Positions 16,447 through 24,598 of a stretch of DNA of 41,778 nt are shown here, one piece after another. Location of the stretch: NCBI GenBank assembly GCA_903847955.1, contig CAINFA010000214.1:1-41778 (forward strand), given 5' to 3'. Under the pieces are notes generated by a model. That model was not told the origin of the DNA. It searched no databases and saw only the letters and a list, made by a program, of their open reading frames with translations. The position numbers were made by a program, and so were the translations under genes. Position 1 is the stretch's first letter, and each line of letters begins with the position of its first letter. The stretch is from an uncultured Actinomycetes bacterium (GTDB taxonomy: Bacteria > Actinomycetota > Acidimicrobiia > Acidimicrobiales > RAAP-2).

Positions 16447-16596
16447 ATGACCGAGAACCCCAAGCACCCTGAAGGCGAGCCGACCCATGACCACGAGCGG
16501 GTCGAACCTGCACCGGCCCAGCCTGCGGCCCCTGCAGAGCACGCCGAGGAGTCAGAGGACGGTGGGGCGCTCGACCTCCACAACTCTGAGGAGTAA
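16447..16596 (+). CDS. Small acidic Pro/Glu/His-rich ORF (49 aa)
   Basis: A 49-codon frame beginning at ATG 16447, 24 nt after the STAND gene stop, in the same direction. The peptide is rich in Glu, Pro, Ala and His, has no Cys and no hydrophobic helix, and ends in ALDLHNSEE; it should be disordered. No clear ribosome binding site is seen, but TATGAA lies 6 nt before the ATG, close to the leaderless pattern used elsewhere in the window. It could be a third component, such as a substrate or inhibitor, of the peptidase-STAND pair. Its reality is uncertain because composition alone cannot prove coding. Confidence 0.4.
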   Translation: MTENPKHPEGEPTHDHERVEPAPAQPAAPAEHAEESEDGGALDLHNSEE

Positions 16597-16680
16597 CGCC
16601 GAGCACCGAACCGTGGATCCGTCGATCTTGCACACCGTGCGGCCGTGGGGTGGCGGCGCACCGAACCCTGCGCACCGCTG

Positions 16681-17466
16681 ATGCCCACTGCACAGCCGTG
16701 GCCATTTCACGGCCTTGGGCACCCTCGGCCGCACCACCACCCCATCACCACGCCGAATGGGGTCGTGCTGAGCGTGGATGCCCCGATGGACCACCCGTGG
16801 CACCACGGGTTGTGGTTCACCATCAAGTACGTCGACGAGGTGAACTTCTGGGAGGAACTCGAACCCTTCGGGACCCTCGAGCTCTCCTCCAGCAGCCTCG
16901 AGGGGCCCACCGAGGTCCACGAGATTGCTTGGCGTACTCCAACTGGCGAGGTCGTGCTCCACGAACGCCTCGAGGTCACGCCCCTCGAGCTCGAAGGGGC
17001 GGTGGGCGTCTCGCTCGGGATCTCCCTCCTGGCGTGCCGAGACCTCGTGCTCGACCGGACGCCGTACACGACGTGGGGTGGCTACGGCGGACTCACCTTC
17101 CGGGGTCGAGGTGACCTCGTGGACACCGTGCTCACCACGCCAACCACCGGCTCCACCGAGCTGCTCCGAGGAGAGCGGGCACGGTGGTGCGCGCTCTCCG
17201 GCACCATCGAGGGTGCACCGGTGGGTATCGTGCTCGCCGAGCACCCCACCAATGGCCCCTTGGGCGTGCCGTGGTACGCCAGCACCCGCTCGGCCACCTA
17301 CGGCGACGACGGCTGGTCGAACTTCTGCAACGCGGCGATCCTGTGGGATGGGCCACAGACCCTCGCCGAGGGCGCCAGCCTCGAGCTCAGCTACCTCGTC
17401 GCCAGCTTCGATGGCCCCGCCAACCACGCCCAGCTCGCCACCTGGGCCGAGGGCTGGGCAAGGTGA
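16681..17466 (+). CDS. PmoA-like (DUF6807) protein
   Basis: A protein of about 261 aa of the DUF6807 family, which databases often call PmoA. Despite that name it is not methane monooxygenase. Members are found in sugar and polysaccharide catabolic clusters and look like beta-sandwich proteins. The signature is near the N-terminus: RPHHHPI, PMDHPWHHGLWF and VNFWEE, a His-rich pocket that may bind metal or sugar. Later segments include DRTPYTTWGGYGGL and GVPWYAST. The start is uncertain: ATG 16681 is taken, but GTG 16645 in the same frame is possible; neither has a clear ribosome binding site. Its stop overlaps the GTG of the following fusion gene by 4 nt. Confidence 0.8.
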   Translation: MPTAQPWPFHGLGHPRPHHHPITTPNGVVLSVDAPMDHPWHHGLWFTIKYVDEVNFWEELEPFGTLELSSSSLEGPTEVHEIAWRTPTGEVVLHERLEVTPLELEGAVGVSLGISLLACRDLVLDRTPYTTWGGYGGLTFRGRGDLVDTVLTTPTTGSTELLRGERARWCALSGTIEGAPVGIVLAEHPTNGPLGVPWYASTRSATYGDDGWSNFCNAAILWDGPQTLAEGASLELSYLVASFDGPANHAQLATWAEGWAR

Positions 17467-20114
17467 GCGAGGACCCCAGAGCAACCCCAGCCGCCCTCGG
17501 GCAGCGGCTGGTCACCTTCGTCGAGGACCAGTTGGCTGCTGCCTGCAGCACGCACCTCGCCCACTGGCGGATCCCCCGCAGCTTCGGTGGGCGCCGGGTC
17601 GAAGCCGACGTCGCTGCCGACCTCGCCTTCACCCTCGGGCATCTGCACCGAGCCGGGGTCACCGAGGTGGCTGGCACCGACCTGGTCGATGCCCTCGGCC
17701 GGGTACTCGACCAAGTCGACGGCGCCCACACCCACACCTTCTTCTCCTACCGCGTCGCCGAGACCCTCGGGCGATTCGGTCCCCTCGGGGAGAACGCCCT
17801 CTTCGTCGACATGGCTCCAGCGCAGCAGGCGAACCTGGTCCGGGCGTGCGACAGCACCGACTGGATCTCGCTGCTCGACCTCGGGCTTCCCCGGAACTAC
17901 GCCGCCGTGCTCACTCGCTGCGAGGTGGCCCGTCAACGGCTGGAGATCGAGGTTGACCTCGAGATCCTCCACGACCTGCTCGCTCGACTGCAGTCCTTGC
18001 TCGGCCAGAACCCCCTCGGCTACCTCGATGACTCCACCCATGGCGTGGGTCGCACCGACATCTACACCGCCGACCTCTGGTTGTTCACCGAACCCATGGC
18101 GGGGCTCCTCGGGGCCCCGTGGCGAGCGGGACTCGACCGCGCGCTCGAGCTCGTGGCCACGGTCGCTGACGAGCGCGGCACCTCGATCGGCTGGGGACGC
18201 TCCACCGGGGTGCTCAGCACCGCCCTCAGCATCGAGCTCTGCGCGCTGGCGGTCGAGCTGGACCACCACGACGCCTCGGCGTGGCTCCGGCGAGGCCACG
18301 ACGCCACCGAGACCCTCGGGGGCTGGTTCTCCTCTGGGGTCACCACCGCCCACCAGCACCGGTCACCCTACGACTACCGGGGCCCCTTCCGTCGGCTCCA
18401 GCTGACCTTCGACCTCCTCGGCAAGCTGGCTGACGCCGGGGCACGTCTACTCGAGGTCTCCGCCACCACCGAGGCTGCCAGCCACGCTGCCACCTACCCC
18501 GACCACGACCGCCTCCTCTGCTTCGAGGAGCACCGGCCGGTGGCGGTGTGGAGCTATCGGCACGGGGCATCGAGCTTCGTGGTGCCCTTCGTCGGGGCCA
18601 CCAAGAGCGACTACCTCGCCGCCCCTCGGCGGCGAGGCACCTACGAGGTTCCCGTCGATAGCGACCTGGCCTGCTTCGTGCCCACCATCTCCACCGCCCA
18701 ACACCGCTGGGCTCCAAGTGGGGTGCCGACCTCGGTCACCCACCACCACGGAGGGGTCACCGCCACCTACGACGGCTTGTGCCTCCTCGGTGAGCTCGAC
18801 CCCGCCCTCGACGCACCACGGCTCCCCGGGACCGCGACGGTGGCCTACCGGACCGAGGGACGCACGTTGCACCTCGAGGTCACCGTGTCGCTGGAGGACA
18901 CCCCCTTGAGCGCCGCCATCGTGATCCCCGAGACCCCCACCCAGCCGCTGCACGTTGAGGTGACCGCCTCGAGCGGCGGGGTGCTGCGCTCGGTCGACAC
19001 GAGCGGAATCAAGGAGTGGCGGAGCTTCTGGGGCACCTTGGACCACGTCCACGAACTCGACCTCACCCCGTCACCGAGCATCTACGCCGAGGTGACCGTG
19101 ACCCCCAAGCTCCGGGTCTCCTCGAGCTCGAAGGGCCACCACTACGACGACGGGATCTACCAGCACCTCGCCGCCCAGGTGCACGAGGTGGGGCTCGCCG
19201 TTGGCCCGCTTCGCGACCCCAGCGTCGCGCTCTCGAGCATCGACCTGTTCCACCTGCACTGGCCCGAGTGGCTGGCCTTCGATGACCTCGAACTCCACCG
19301 AGCCGCCATCGCCGAACTCGCCGCCACCCAGGTGCCCATCGTCTGGACCGCGCACAACCTGACGCCCCACGACCGACGCCCCACCACCTACGACCCGATC
19401 TACGCCGCTTGGGCTGCTGCGGCTGACCTCGTGCTCCACCACTCCGAGGTTGGTCGCAAGCGCATGGTTGACCGCTACGCCTTCAGCGCCCAGTGTCGGC
19501 ACCTCGTCGTGCCCCACGGGCACTTCGGGGATCGCTACCGCTACGGCCCCAACGATCGGGCCACCTGCGAGGCAAACCTCGGGCTCGAGCCCACCGAGCT
19601 CCGGCTCGTGGTCGTTGGTGCCCCTCGCCCCGAGAAGCGCACCGAGGTCTTCCTCGAAGGGGTGGCCCGCTCCACGAGGGCAGACCTCCAGGTCTGCTGC
19701 TGGTCCCTCGAGCACGACGCCAAGGTGCCCGAGGACCCTCGCATCGTGGTGGCCGAGCCCTACGCCATGGTCGACGTCGACACCTACGCCCAACGGCTCG
19801 CCTGCGCCGACCTCGTGGTGCTCCCCATCGACCCTGGTGGCGAGATGCTGTGCTCAGGGGTGGTGGCCGACGTGGTGGGCATGGGCCTCGGGGCGCTGTG
19901 CTCGCCCTGGCCCTTCCTCGCCGAGCACCTCGGCGCAGCGGCAATCACCTGTGAGCTCACGCCCGACGCCATCGCGCACCGACTCGACCACCTCGACGCC
20001 GATGCGGTGGCCGCGGCCAAAGCCGCTGCTCGGTCGCTCCAACCCTCGACCAGTTTCGCCGCCGTTGCCGCCACCCACCTCGCCGCCTTCCTCGAGTTGG
20101 TCGACGGCCCTTAG
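17463..20114 (+). CDS. Fusion: alpha-toroid lyase/hydrolase-like domain plus GT-B glycosyltransferase
   Basis: An 883-aa protein. The first part (about residues 1-400) is helical and resembles the alpha/alpha-toroid of polysaccharide lyases or DUF2264-type proteins (DIYTADLWLF, GWGRSTGVLSTALS, SPYDYRGPFRRLQ). It is followed by a beta-rich region (about 410-580; SDYLAAPRRRGTYEVPV). From about residue 590 a glycosyltransferase-4-like GT-B domain begins: FHLHWPEW, IVWTAHNLTPHD, VVVGAPRPEKRTE, and PGGEMLCSGVVAD near the donor-binding site. No signal peptide is seen. GTG 17463 overlaps the PmoA-like stop, fixing the start. Its TAG overlaps the convergent aldolase stop. Sugar specificities are unknown; the domain order is unusual and should be checked structurally. 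Confidence 0.75.
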   Translation: MSEDPRATPAALGQRLVTFVEDQLAAACSTHLAHWRIPRSFGGRRVEADVAADLAFTLGHLHRAGVTEVAGTDLVDALGRVLDQVDGAHTHTFFSYRVAETLGRFGPLGENALFVDMAPAQQANLVRACDSTDWISLLDLGLPRNYAAVLTRCEVARQRLEIEVDLEILHDLLARLQSLLGQNPLGYLDDSTHGVGRTDIYTADLWLFTEPMAGLLGAPWRAGLDRALELVATVADERGTSIGWGRSTGVLSTALSIELCALAVELDHHDASAWLRRGHDATETLGGWFSSGVTTAHQHRSPYDYRGPFRRLQLTFDLLGKLADAGARLLEVSATTEAASHAATYPDHDRLLCFEEHRPVAVWSYRHGASSFVVPFVGATKSDYLAAPRRRGTYEVPVDSDLACFVPTISTAQHRWAPSGVPTSVTHHHGGVTATYDGLCLLGELDPALDAPRLPGTATVAYRTEGRTLHLEVTVSLEDTPLSAAIVIPETPTQPLHVEVTASSGGVLRSVDTSGIKEWRSFWGTLDHVHELDLTPSPSIYAEVTVTPKLRVSSSSKGHHYDDGIYQHLAAQVHEVGLAVGPLRDPSVALSSIDLFHLHWPEWLAFDDLELHRAAIAELAATQVPIVWTAHNLTPHDRRPTTYDPIYAAWAAAADLVLHHSEVGRKRMVDRYAFSAQCRHLVVPHGHFGDRYRYGPNDRATCEANLGLEPTELRLVVVGAPRPEKRTEVFLEGVARSTRADLQVCCWSLEHDAKVPEDPRIVVAEPYAMVDVDTYAQRLACADLVVLPIDPGGEMLCSGVVADVVGMGLGALCSPWPFLAEHLGAAAITCELTPDAIAHRLDHLDADAVAAAKAAARSLQPSTSFAAVAATHLAAFLELVDGP

Positions 20115-21040
20115 GCCAGCAGCGCCTCGATCCGCTCGAAGAGGTCGACCAGCAGCGGCAGGTCGGCCGCTGGTCGCAGGGGGGTGGGCTCGGGTACGAG
20201 GTCGGTGGCGATCCGCCCCCGCAGCTTGAGGAACATGGCCGCGTCGTGGCGGTAGCCCGGGACTGGTGCTCGGAAGCTCAGCTGGCCCAGGTACTGCAGC
20301 AGGTCGTTCATCTGAAGGAAGCCGACGTCGTCCCCGAGGTGGTAGCAGCGGTCTCGGTGGGCGAAGGCCGCCGGGTGGAAGGCCGAGAGTCCAAGCAGGT
20401 AGTCCGAACCTTGGGTGACGAGGTCGATGGCCAGGTCATTGCCCGTCATCACCATGAACTCTGGTCGCCGCTCGTTGCGCACGGCCAGACGCTCGAGCTC
20501 AGGCCCGCGGCGCAACGACGAGTGCTTGGCCCCCTTCAGCTGGGGAACCTCGAGGAGTGCCGCGAAGGTCTCGAGCTCCCAGATCCGCCCAGCGGGGTGG
20601 AACATCTGTCCGAGTTCGAAGCCCAAGAACCGGTCGGTGGTGGCTCCAAGGGCGGCGTAGGTCGCCGCCAAGTCGCCTTCGGGCACCGACGCCAAGCCGT
20701 AGGAGGGGAAGACGATCGGCGTCCCGCCTGCCGCGCTGACCAGCTCCATCGCTCGAGCGGTGGCGTCGTGGCTGTAGCTCGCCCCTGGGGCGTCGTCGAC
20801 GAGGGCACCAGCGATGAAGGTGTCGGTGATCGAGCGCGTGAGCTCGAGGACCTGGGCACGCTCGGTGAGGGCGAGGGTCGGGCCGTAGCCGGTGTCCATG
20901 TTGACCGCCGGGATCAGCCCGGCTGCGACCGTGTCGGAGAGCAGGGTCGAGAAGCCCTCCCAGTCGATGACGCCGGGGGCTCCAAAGGGCAGGAGCACGG
21001 CGGAGGCACCGGTGATCGTGCGTCGCTTGGCGGGTTCCAT
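20111..21040 (-). CDS. DHDPS-like (NAL superfamily) aldolase/dehydratase
   Basis: A 309-aa TIM-barrel protein of the dihydrodipicolinate synthase/N-acetylneuraminate lyase superfamily, cytoplasmic. The Schiff-base Lys is likely the one in QLKGAKHSSL, near residue 170. PAVNMDTGYG near the N-terminus and the MVMTGND and YLLGLSAFHP strands fit the barrel. It is probably not DapA itself, because the typical GTTGE signature is replaced; members of this type process 2-keto-3-deoxy sugar acids. The start ATG has GAGGAG upstream. It is the third gene of a minus-strand set with a reductase and a dehydrogenase (22-nt gap), which supports sugar-acid catabolism. Confidence 0.82.
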   Translation of the reverse strand: MEPAKRRTITGASAVLLPFGAPGVIDWEGFSTLLSDTVAAGLIPAVNMDTGYGPTLALTERAQVLELTRSITDTFIAGALVDDAPGASYSHDATARAMELVSAAGGTPIVFPSYGLASVPEGDLAATYAALGATTDRFLGFELGQMFHPAGRIWELETFAALLEVPQLKGAKHSSLRRGPELERLAVRNERRPEFMVMTGNDLAIDLVTQGSDYLLGLSAFHPAAFAHRDRCYHLGDDVGFLQMNDLLQYLGQLSFRAPVPGYRHDAAMFLKLRGRIATDLVPEPTPLRPAADLPLLVDLFERIEALLA

Positions 21041-21061
21041 CGTGCTCCTCGTCGGTTGTGC

Positions 21062-22063
21062 TCAGGCGATGCGGTCGAAGTCAGCGAAGCGAACTGGGTA
21101 GCGGGGCGCCTCGCCCCGGGCGAAGCGCTCGACCTCCTCCACTGCCAGATCGGCCATGCGGTAGAGCTCAGTGCCCATGGATCCAGCGATGTGCGGGGTC
21201 AGCACGCAGTTGTCGAGGCGACGCAGCACCGAGTCGGCGGGGAGAGGCTCGGGCTCGGTCACATCCAAGATGGCCGACAGCCGGCCCGAGACGAGCTCGT
21301 GCTCCAAGGCGACGGGATCAATCAGCGCGCCTCGAGCGGAGTTGATCACCGTGGCACCATCATGGAGCGCGCCGAGCTGGGCTGCACCGATCATGTGCTT
21401 GGTGGAGGCCATGTCCGGGGCGTGGAGGCTGAGCACGTCGCACCAGCAGCACAGCTCATCGAGCTCGAGCTTGGCCACCCCCAGCCGCAGCGCCTCGGTC
21501 TCATCGAGGTAGGGGTCCGCCACCGCCACTTCGAGGTCGAAGGGGCGCAGCAGTTCGATGACGAGGCGGCCGACGAAGGAGGCGCCGACGAGGCCAACCC
21601 GCTTGCCGAGGTTCGACACCGAGGTTGGGTCGATCTTGACGCCCGAGGATGGGTCGCGCTCTCTGGCGGCGTAGCTGAAGGCCGACTTGTTGGCGAGCAG
21701 CACCATGGCGAGCGTCCACTCCGCCACGGGGCGAGCGTTGGCCGCGGCCCCTGAGGTCACGAGTAGCCCACGGCGGTCGGCGGCCTCGGTGATCTGCCAC
21801 TTCACGGTGCCCGCGGCGTAGGCGAAGAGCTCCAACGTCGGGGCGAGTTCGAGGACCTCTTCGGTCAAGGTGGGGCACCCCCAGTGGCCGACCAGGACCT
21901 CGGTGGTGGCCAGCACCGCTGCGGCCCGCTCGTCGTGGAAGTTCGATAGCGGCACGGGATTGAGCAGCGTGCCCACCTCTTCCAACCGGGCCAGGTGGGC
22001 GTCGGTGAAGGCGGACGACAGCAGCCCATCCATCATGGCGAGCGCAATGGTGGGACGCCTCAT
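21062..22063 (-). CDS. D-2-hydroxyacid dehydrogenase family protein
   Basis: A 333-aa NAD(P)-dependent dehydrogenase of the D-isomer 2-hydroxyacid family. The nucleotide-binding turn reads GLVGASFVG. The catalytic set is visible as Arg in NSARGALID, Glu in DVTEPEPLP and His in LTPHIAGS. The N-terminal half forms the substrate domain (LFAYAAGTVKW). It likely interconverts a 2-keto acid and a D-2-hydroxyacid, possibly an intermediate of the sugar-acid pathway suggested by its neighbours. The ATG overlaps the stop of the upstream reductase by 4 nt (ATGA), so they are cotranscribed. The substrate cannot be deduced. Confidence 0.9.
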   Translation of the reverse strand: MRRPTIALAMMDGLLSSAFTDAHLARLEEVGTLLNPVPLSNFHDERAAAVLATTEVLVGHWGCPTLTEEVLELAPTLELFAYAAGTVKWQITEAADRRGLLVTSGAAANARPVAEWTLAMVLLANKSAFSYAARERDPSSGVKIDPTSVSNLGKRVGLVGASFVGRLVIELLRPFDLEVAVADPYLDETEALRLGVAKLELDELCCWCDVLSLHAPDMASTKHMIGAAQLGALHDGATVINSARGALIDPVALEHELVSGRLSAILDVTEPEPLPADSVLRRLDNCVLTPHIAGSMGTELYRMADLAVEEVERFARGEAPRYPVRFADFDRIA

Positions 22064-23508
22064 GACCCCGACCGCCGGGTGGCTTCTGCAGCCCGCTTCA
22101 CCTTGGCCAGCTCCACCCGCTCGGGTCGATGCTTGTAGTGCTCATCGATGGGGTAGCAGCCTGAGATCAGCCCATTGCGAGGAGCCGTGGTGCAGTCCGA
22201 GAAGGTTCGGCACAGCTGCGCGCGCACGAGGGGGCGCCCAGCGAGCAGGTCGGCCGGGAGCGTTGGGTAGCTCAGCGCCATGCGCCCAAGCCCGACCACG
22301 TCGACCGCACCATTGCCGACGAGGGCCTGGGCCACGGTGCCGAAGTGCTCTTGGAGGTAGGTGAGCCCAGATCCCACCACCACGAGCTCAGCGTGGACGG
22401 TGGCGATGGCCCGGGTCACCTCGACCATCTGCACCAGCTCAACCAGCGGGTCGTGCCCCAAGAGGTAGCCATCAGAGGGAGGGAAGTAGGCCGGCCGAAC
22501 GAGGTGCGGGTTGTAGTAGGGACTCGCAGCGGTGACGCAGCACATCTCGACGCCGGCTTCGGTGAGGCGCGACAGCAACTGGTGGACCTCGGTGAGGTCG
22601 ATCCCGGCACCGGTGCCATCCCCGCCAAAGGCGTAGGGGTAGGGGGAGGGCGCCAAGGGGTCGGGGATGCCAATGCCCTCGGGTCCTTGGACGAAGGGCA
22701 CCTGGTCGTAGGCCGAGAGCCGGGTCCCAATGCCCAAGGTAGGGGCGGCGGCCCGGATCTCGGTGATCACCCGGGTGATGAAGCGACTCCGACCCTCGAG
22801 GTCGCCGCCGTAGGGTCCTGGTCGGTCCACGCCACTCAGCAGCTCGTGGCCGAGGTACCCATGGCACTGCTTGACGTCGACGAAGTCGAACCCAGCTTCA
22901 GCTGCAGCGAGGGCTGCCCCCACGTAGTGGCCGATGAGGTCATCGAGCTCGCCATCGCTCAGGATGGATGCTGCCGTAGCCCCCACCCGGGCGTCGAGGA
23001 CCGGGTGGGCGTAGGCAGTCCGGGGTGCTGGTGCGCCGTGCGGCCTCGACCAGCGCCCCGAGTGGGTCAACTGCAGACCCACCACCACGCCGTCGTCGGT
23101 GCCGAGCGTGGAGCGCCGCCCCGCTGCGATCGCTCGGCGGAGCCTCGTGAGGTCTGCGACCGAGGTGGGGCCAAGGCAGAGCTGGTTCGGGTTCGCTCGA
23201 CCCTCGGGCACGACCGCGAAGGCCTCCCCACCCCAGATCAGGCCAGCACCTGAGGCACCGAACCGAAACCAGCGGCGCTCCACCAACTCGGTGGGCCGGC
23301 CATCAGCGGTGCCGTCCCAGCCCTCCATCGGCAGCGTGGCGAATCGGTTCGAAGCGACACCGGCGCGACCGAGCTCGAGGGACCTCGCCAGCACCCCACC
23401 TGGGTTCACCTCAGGGTCGACCTCGAGGGTGAGCCCGAGGTGCTCGAGGTGCGCGCTGAGCGCAGGAGAGGAGGTCAACTTCCTGAGTTGGACGATGCGG
23501 TCGGCCAC
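22060..23508 (-). CDS. NADH:flavin oxidoreductase, old yellow enzyme family
   Basis: A 482-aa FMN-dependent TIM-barrel oxidoreductase. Family features are GLQLTHSGRWSRP (FMN/substrate strand), DFVDVKQCHGYLGHELLS (His-rich catalytic loop), the YGGDLEGRSRF turn, and VDVVGLGRMALSYP near the C-terminus, which binds the FMN phosphate. Cys near the end (AQLCRTFSDCTTAPRN, GCYP) recall the iron-sulfur-binding tail of 2,4-dienoyl-CoA reductase relatives, but the second catalytic domain is absent. GTG 23508 is proposed; a TTG 11 codons earlier is possible, and no clear ribosome binding site marks either. It leads the operon with the dehydrogenase and aldolase. The substrate is unknown. Confidence 0.85.
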   Translation of the reverse strand: MADRIVQLRKLTSSPALSAHLEHLGLTLEVDPEVNPGGVLARSLELGRAGVASNRFATLPMEGWDGTADGRPTELVERRWFRFGASGAGLIWGGEAFAVVPEGRANPNQLCLGPTSVADLTRLRRAIAAGRRSTLGTDDGVVVGLQLTHSGRWSRPHGAPAPRTAYAHPVLDARVGATAASILSDGELDDLIGHYVGAALAAAEAGFDFVDVKQCHGYLGHELLSGVDRPGPYGGDLEGRSRFITRVITEIRAAAPTLGIGTRLSAYDQVPFVQGPEGIGIPDPLAPSPYPYAFGGDGTGAGIDLTEVHQLLSRLTEAGVEMCCVTAASPYYNPHLVRPAYFPPSDGYLLGHDPLVELVQMVEVTRAIATVHAELVVVGSGLTYLQEHFGTVAQALVGNGAVDVVGLGRMALSYPTLPADLLAGRPLVRAQLCRTFSDCTTAPRNGLISGCYPIDEHYKHRPERVELAKVKRAAEATRRSGS

Positions 23509-23564
23509 AGGGCCATTGTGGCAGAGCGCCACCGACGGCAAGGACCCTCGCCGGCGGTGCTGGC

Positions 23565-23570
23565 TAGGGT
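23565..23570 (+). promoter_or_regulatory. Leaderless-type -10 element of the CPBP protease gene (TAGGGT)
   Basis: TAGGGT is followed by exactly 6 nt and then ATG 23577, with no ribosome binding site between them. Confidence 0.5.
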
Positions 23571-23576
23571 TTCGAG

Positions 23577-24578
23577 ATGGACGTTGGCTCCACGATCGAG
23601 ACGGACCTCCTCGATCCTGAACTGGCGCCCGTCGACGGGGACCCGGCCGACGACTCGGCCGCAGGACGCCTGGCCCACGGCTGGCCTGCCGCCAGGGTCC
23701 TCACCCGCCCTCGCACTCGCCGCCTGCTCGGCGTGGAGCTGTTGGTGGTGCTCGCGATGTTCCTGCTCCAAGCTGGTGTTGAGGCCGTGCTGGCGCTCAT
23801 CCGCCAAGCCCAGGGGACCGCCTCCTCCTACGGCTACCTGCCCCAGGTCGATGGCTGGGGCTTCGAGGTGGTCTTCACGGTGCTGGCGGGGGTCATCGTG
23901 GCGTCTCCGGCCGCACTCGTGTGGTACCTCCTCGTCCGCAACGGTGAGGGACCAGCTGCGATTGGCCTCGACTGGTGGCGATGGCGGACCGACCTCGCGC
24001 TCATGTTCTTGACCTTCTCCTGCGTCTTCCTCCTCCCCCAGCTCGGCGGTGGCCTCGTGGTCCGGGTGTTGCACCTCCACGGCTACACCCTGGGCGCATC
24101 GAGTGGCCACCAGGCTCGCTGGCTCCAGACCTTCGGGTTGATCGTCGGAGGAACGGCATCGGGCATCGTCGAAGAGGTTGTGGTGCTCGGCTACCTCGTG
24201 CGGCGCCTCGAGCAGCGTGGCTGGGCCACCTGGGCGGTGGTCGCCGTGGCCTTCGCGTCCAGAGCCTCGTACCACCTGTACTACGGCTGGAACATCCTGC
24301 CGATCGCGTGTTGGGCGCTGGTGTCCATCCTCGTCTACCGCCGGACCCGTCGTCTGTGGCCATTCATCTGGTGCCACATCATCTGGGACCTCACGGTCTC
24401 CCTCGGCCACTCCTACGCAAGCTGGGCGGCGGTCATCGTGCTCTCGTGCTCGGTGGCGACCTTCACCGTGATGTTCGTCTTCTGGCGGTGGACGCCGCGA
24501 GCGGCGGGTCACCGACCGCTCGGGGTCCCAACCACCGTTCCCCCCGCACCACCGAGGTTGCCTCCGCCACCCCGGTGA
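23577..24578 (+). CDS. CPBP-family intramembrane metalloprotease
   Basis: A 333-aa polytopic membrane protein of the CPBP (CAAX protease/bacteriocin-processing, Abi) family. About 7-8 hydrophobic helices run from residue 50 to 305. The three family motifs are present: the Glu-Glu pair in IVEEVVVLGYLVRRL, the RxxxH-like SRASYHLYYGW, and His in WCHIIWDL. Members cleave within membranes, and some give bacteriocin self-immunity. A Pro-rich C-terminal tail (TTVPPAPPRLPPPPR) is probably cytoplasmic. It is divergent from the old-yellow-enzyme gene, with the promoters within 70 bp. The substrate is unknown. Confidence 0.88.
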   Translation: MDVGSTIETDLLDPELAPVDGDPADDSAAGRLAHGWPAARVLTRPRTRRLLGVELLVVLAMFLLQAGVEAVLALIRQAQGTASSYGYLPQVDGWGFEVVFTVLAGVIVASPAALVWYLLVRNGEGPAAIGLDWWRWRTDLALMFLTFSCVFLLPQLGGGLVVRVLHLHGYTLGASSGHQARWLQTFGLIVGGTASGIVEEVVVLGYLVRRLEQRGWATWAVVAVAFASRASYHLYYGWNILPIACWALVSILVYRRTRRLWPFIWCHIIWDLTVSLGHSYASWAAVIVLSCSVATFTVMFVFWRWTPRAAGHRPLGVPTTVPPAPPRLPPPPR

Positions 24579-24598
24579 TCCACACCCGCGGTCACTGC

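Noticed and set aside
16681-17466. Reading the PmoA-like gene as methane monooxygenase subunit
   Set aside because: The family name is historical; the protein has no membrane helices and sits among carbohydrate genes.
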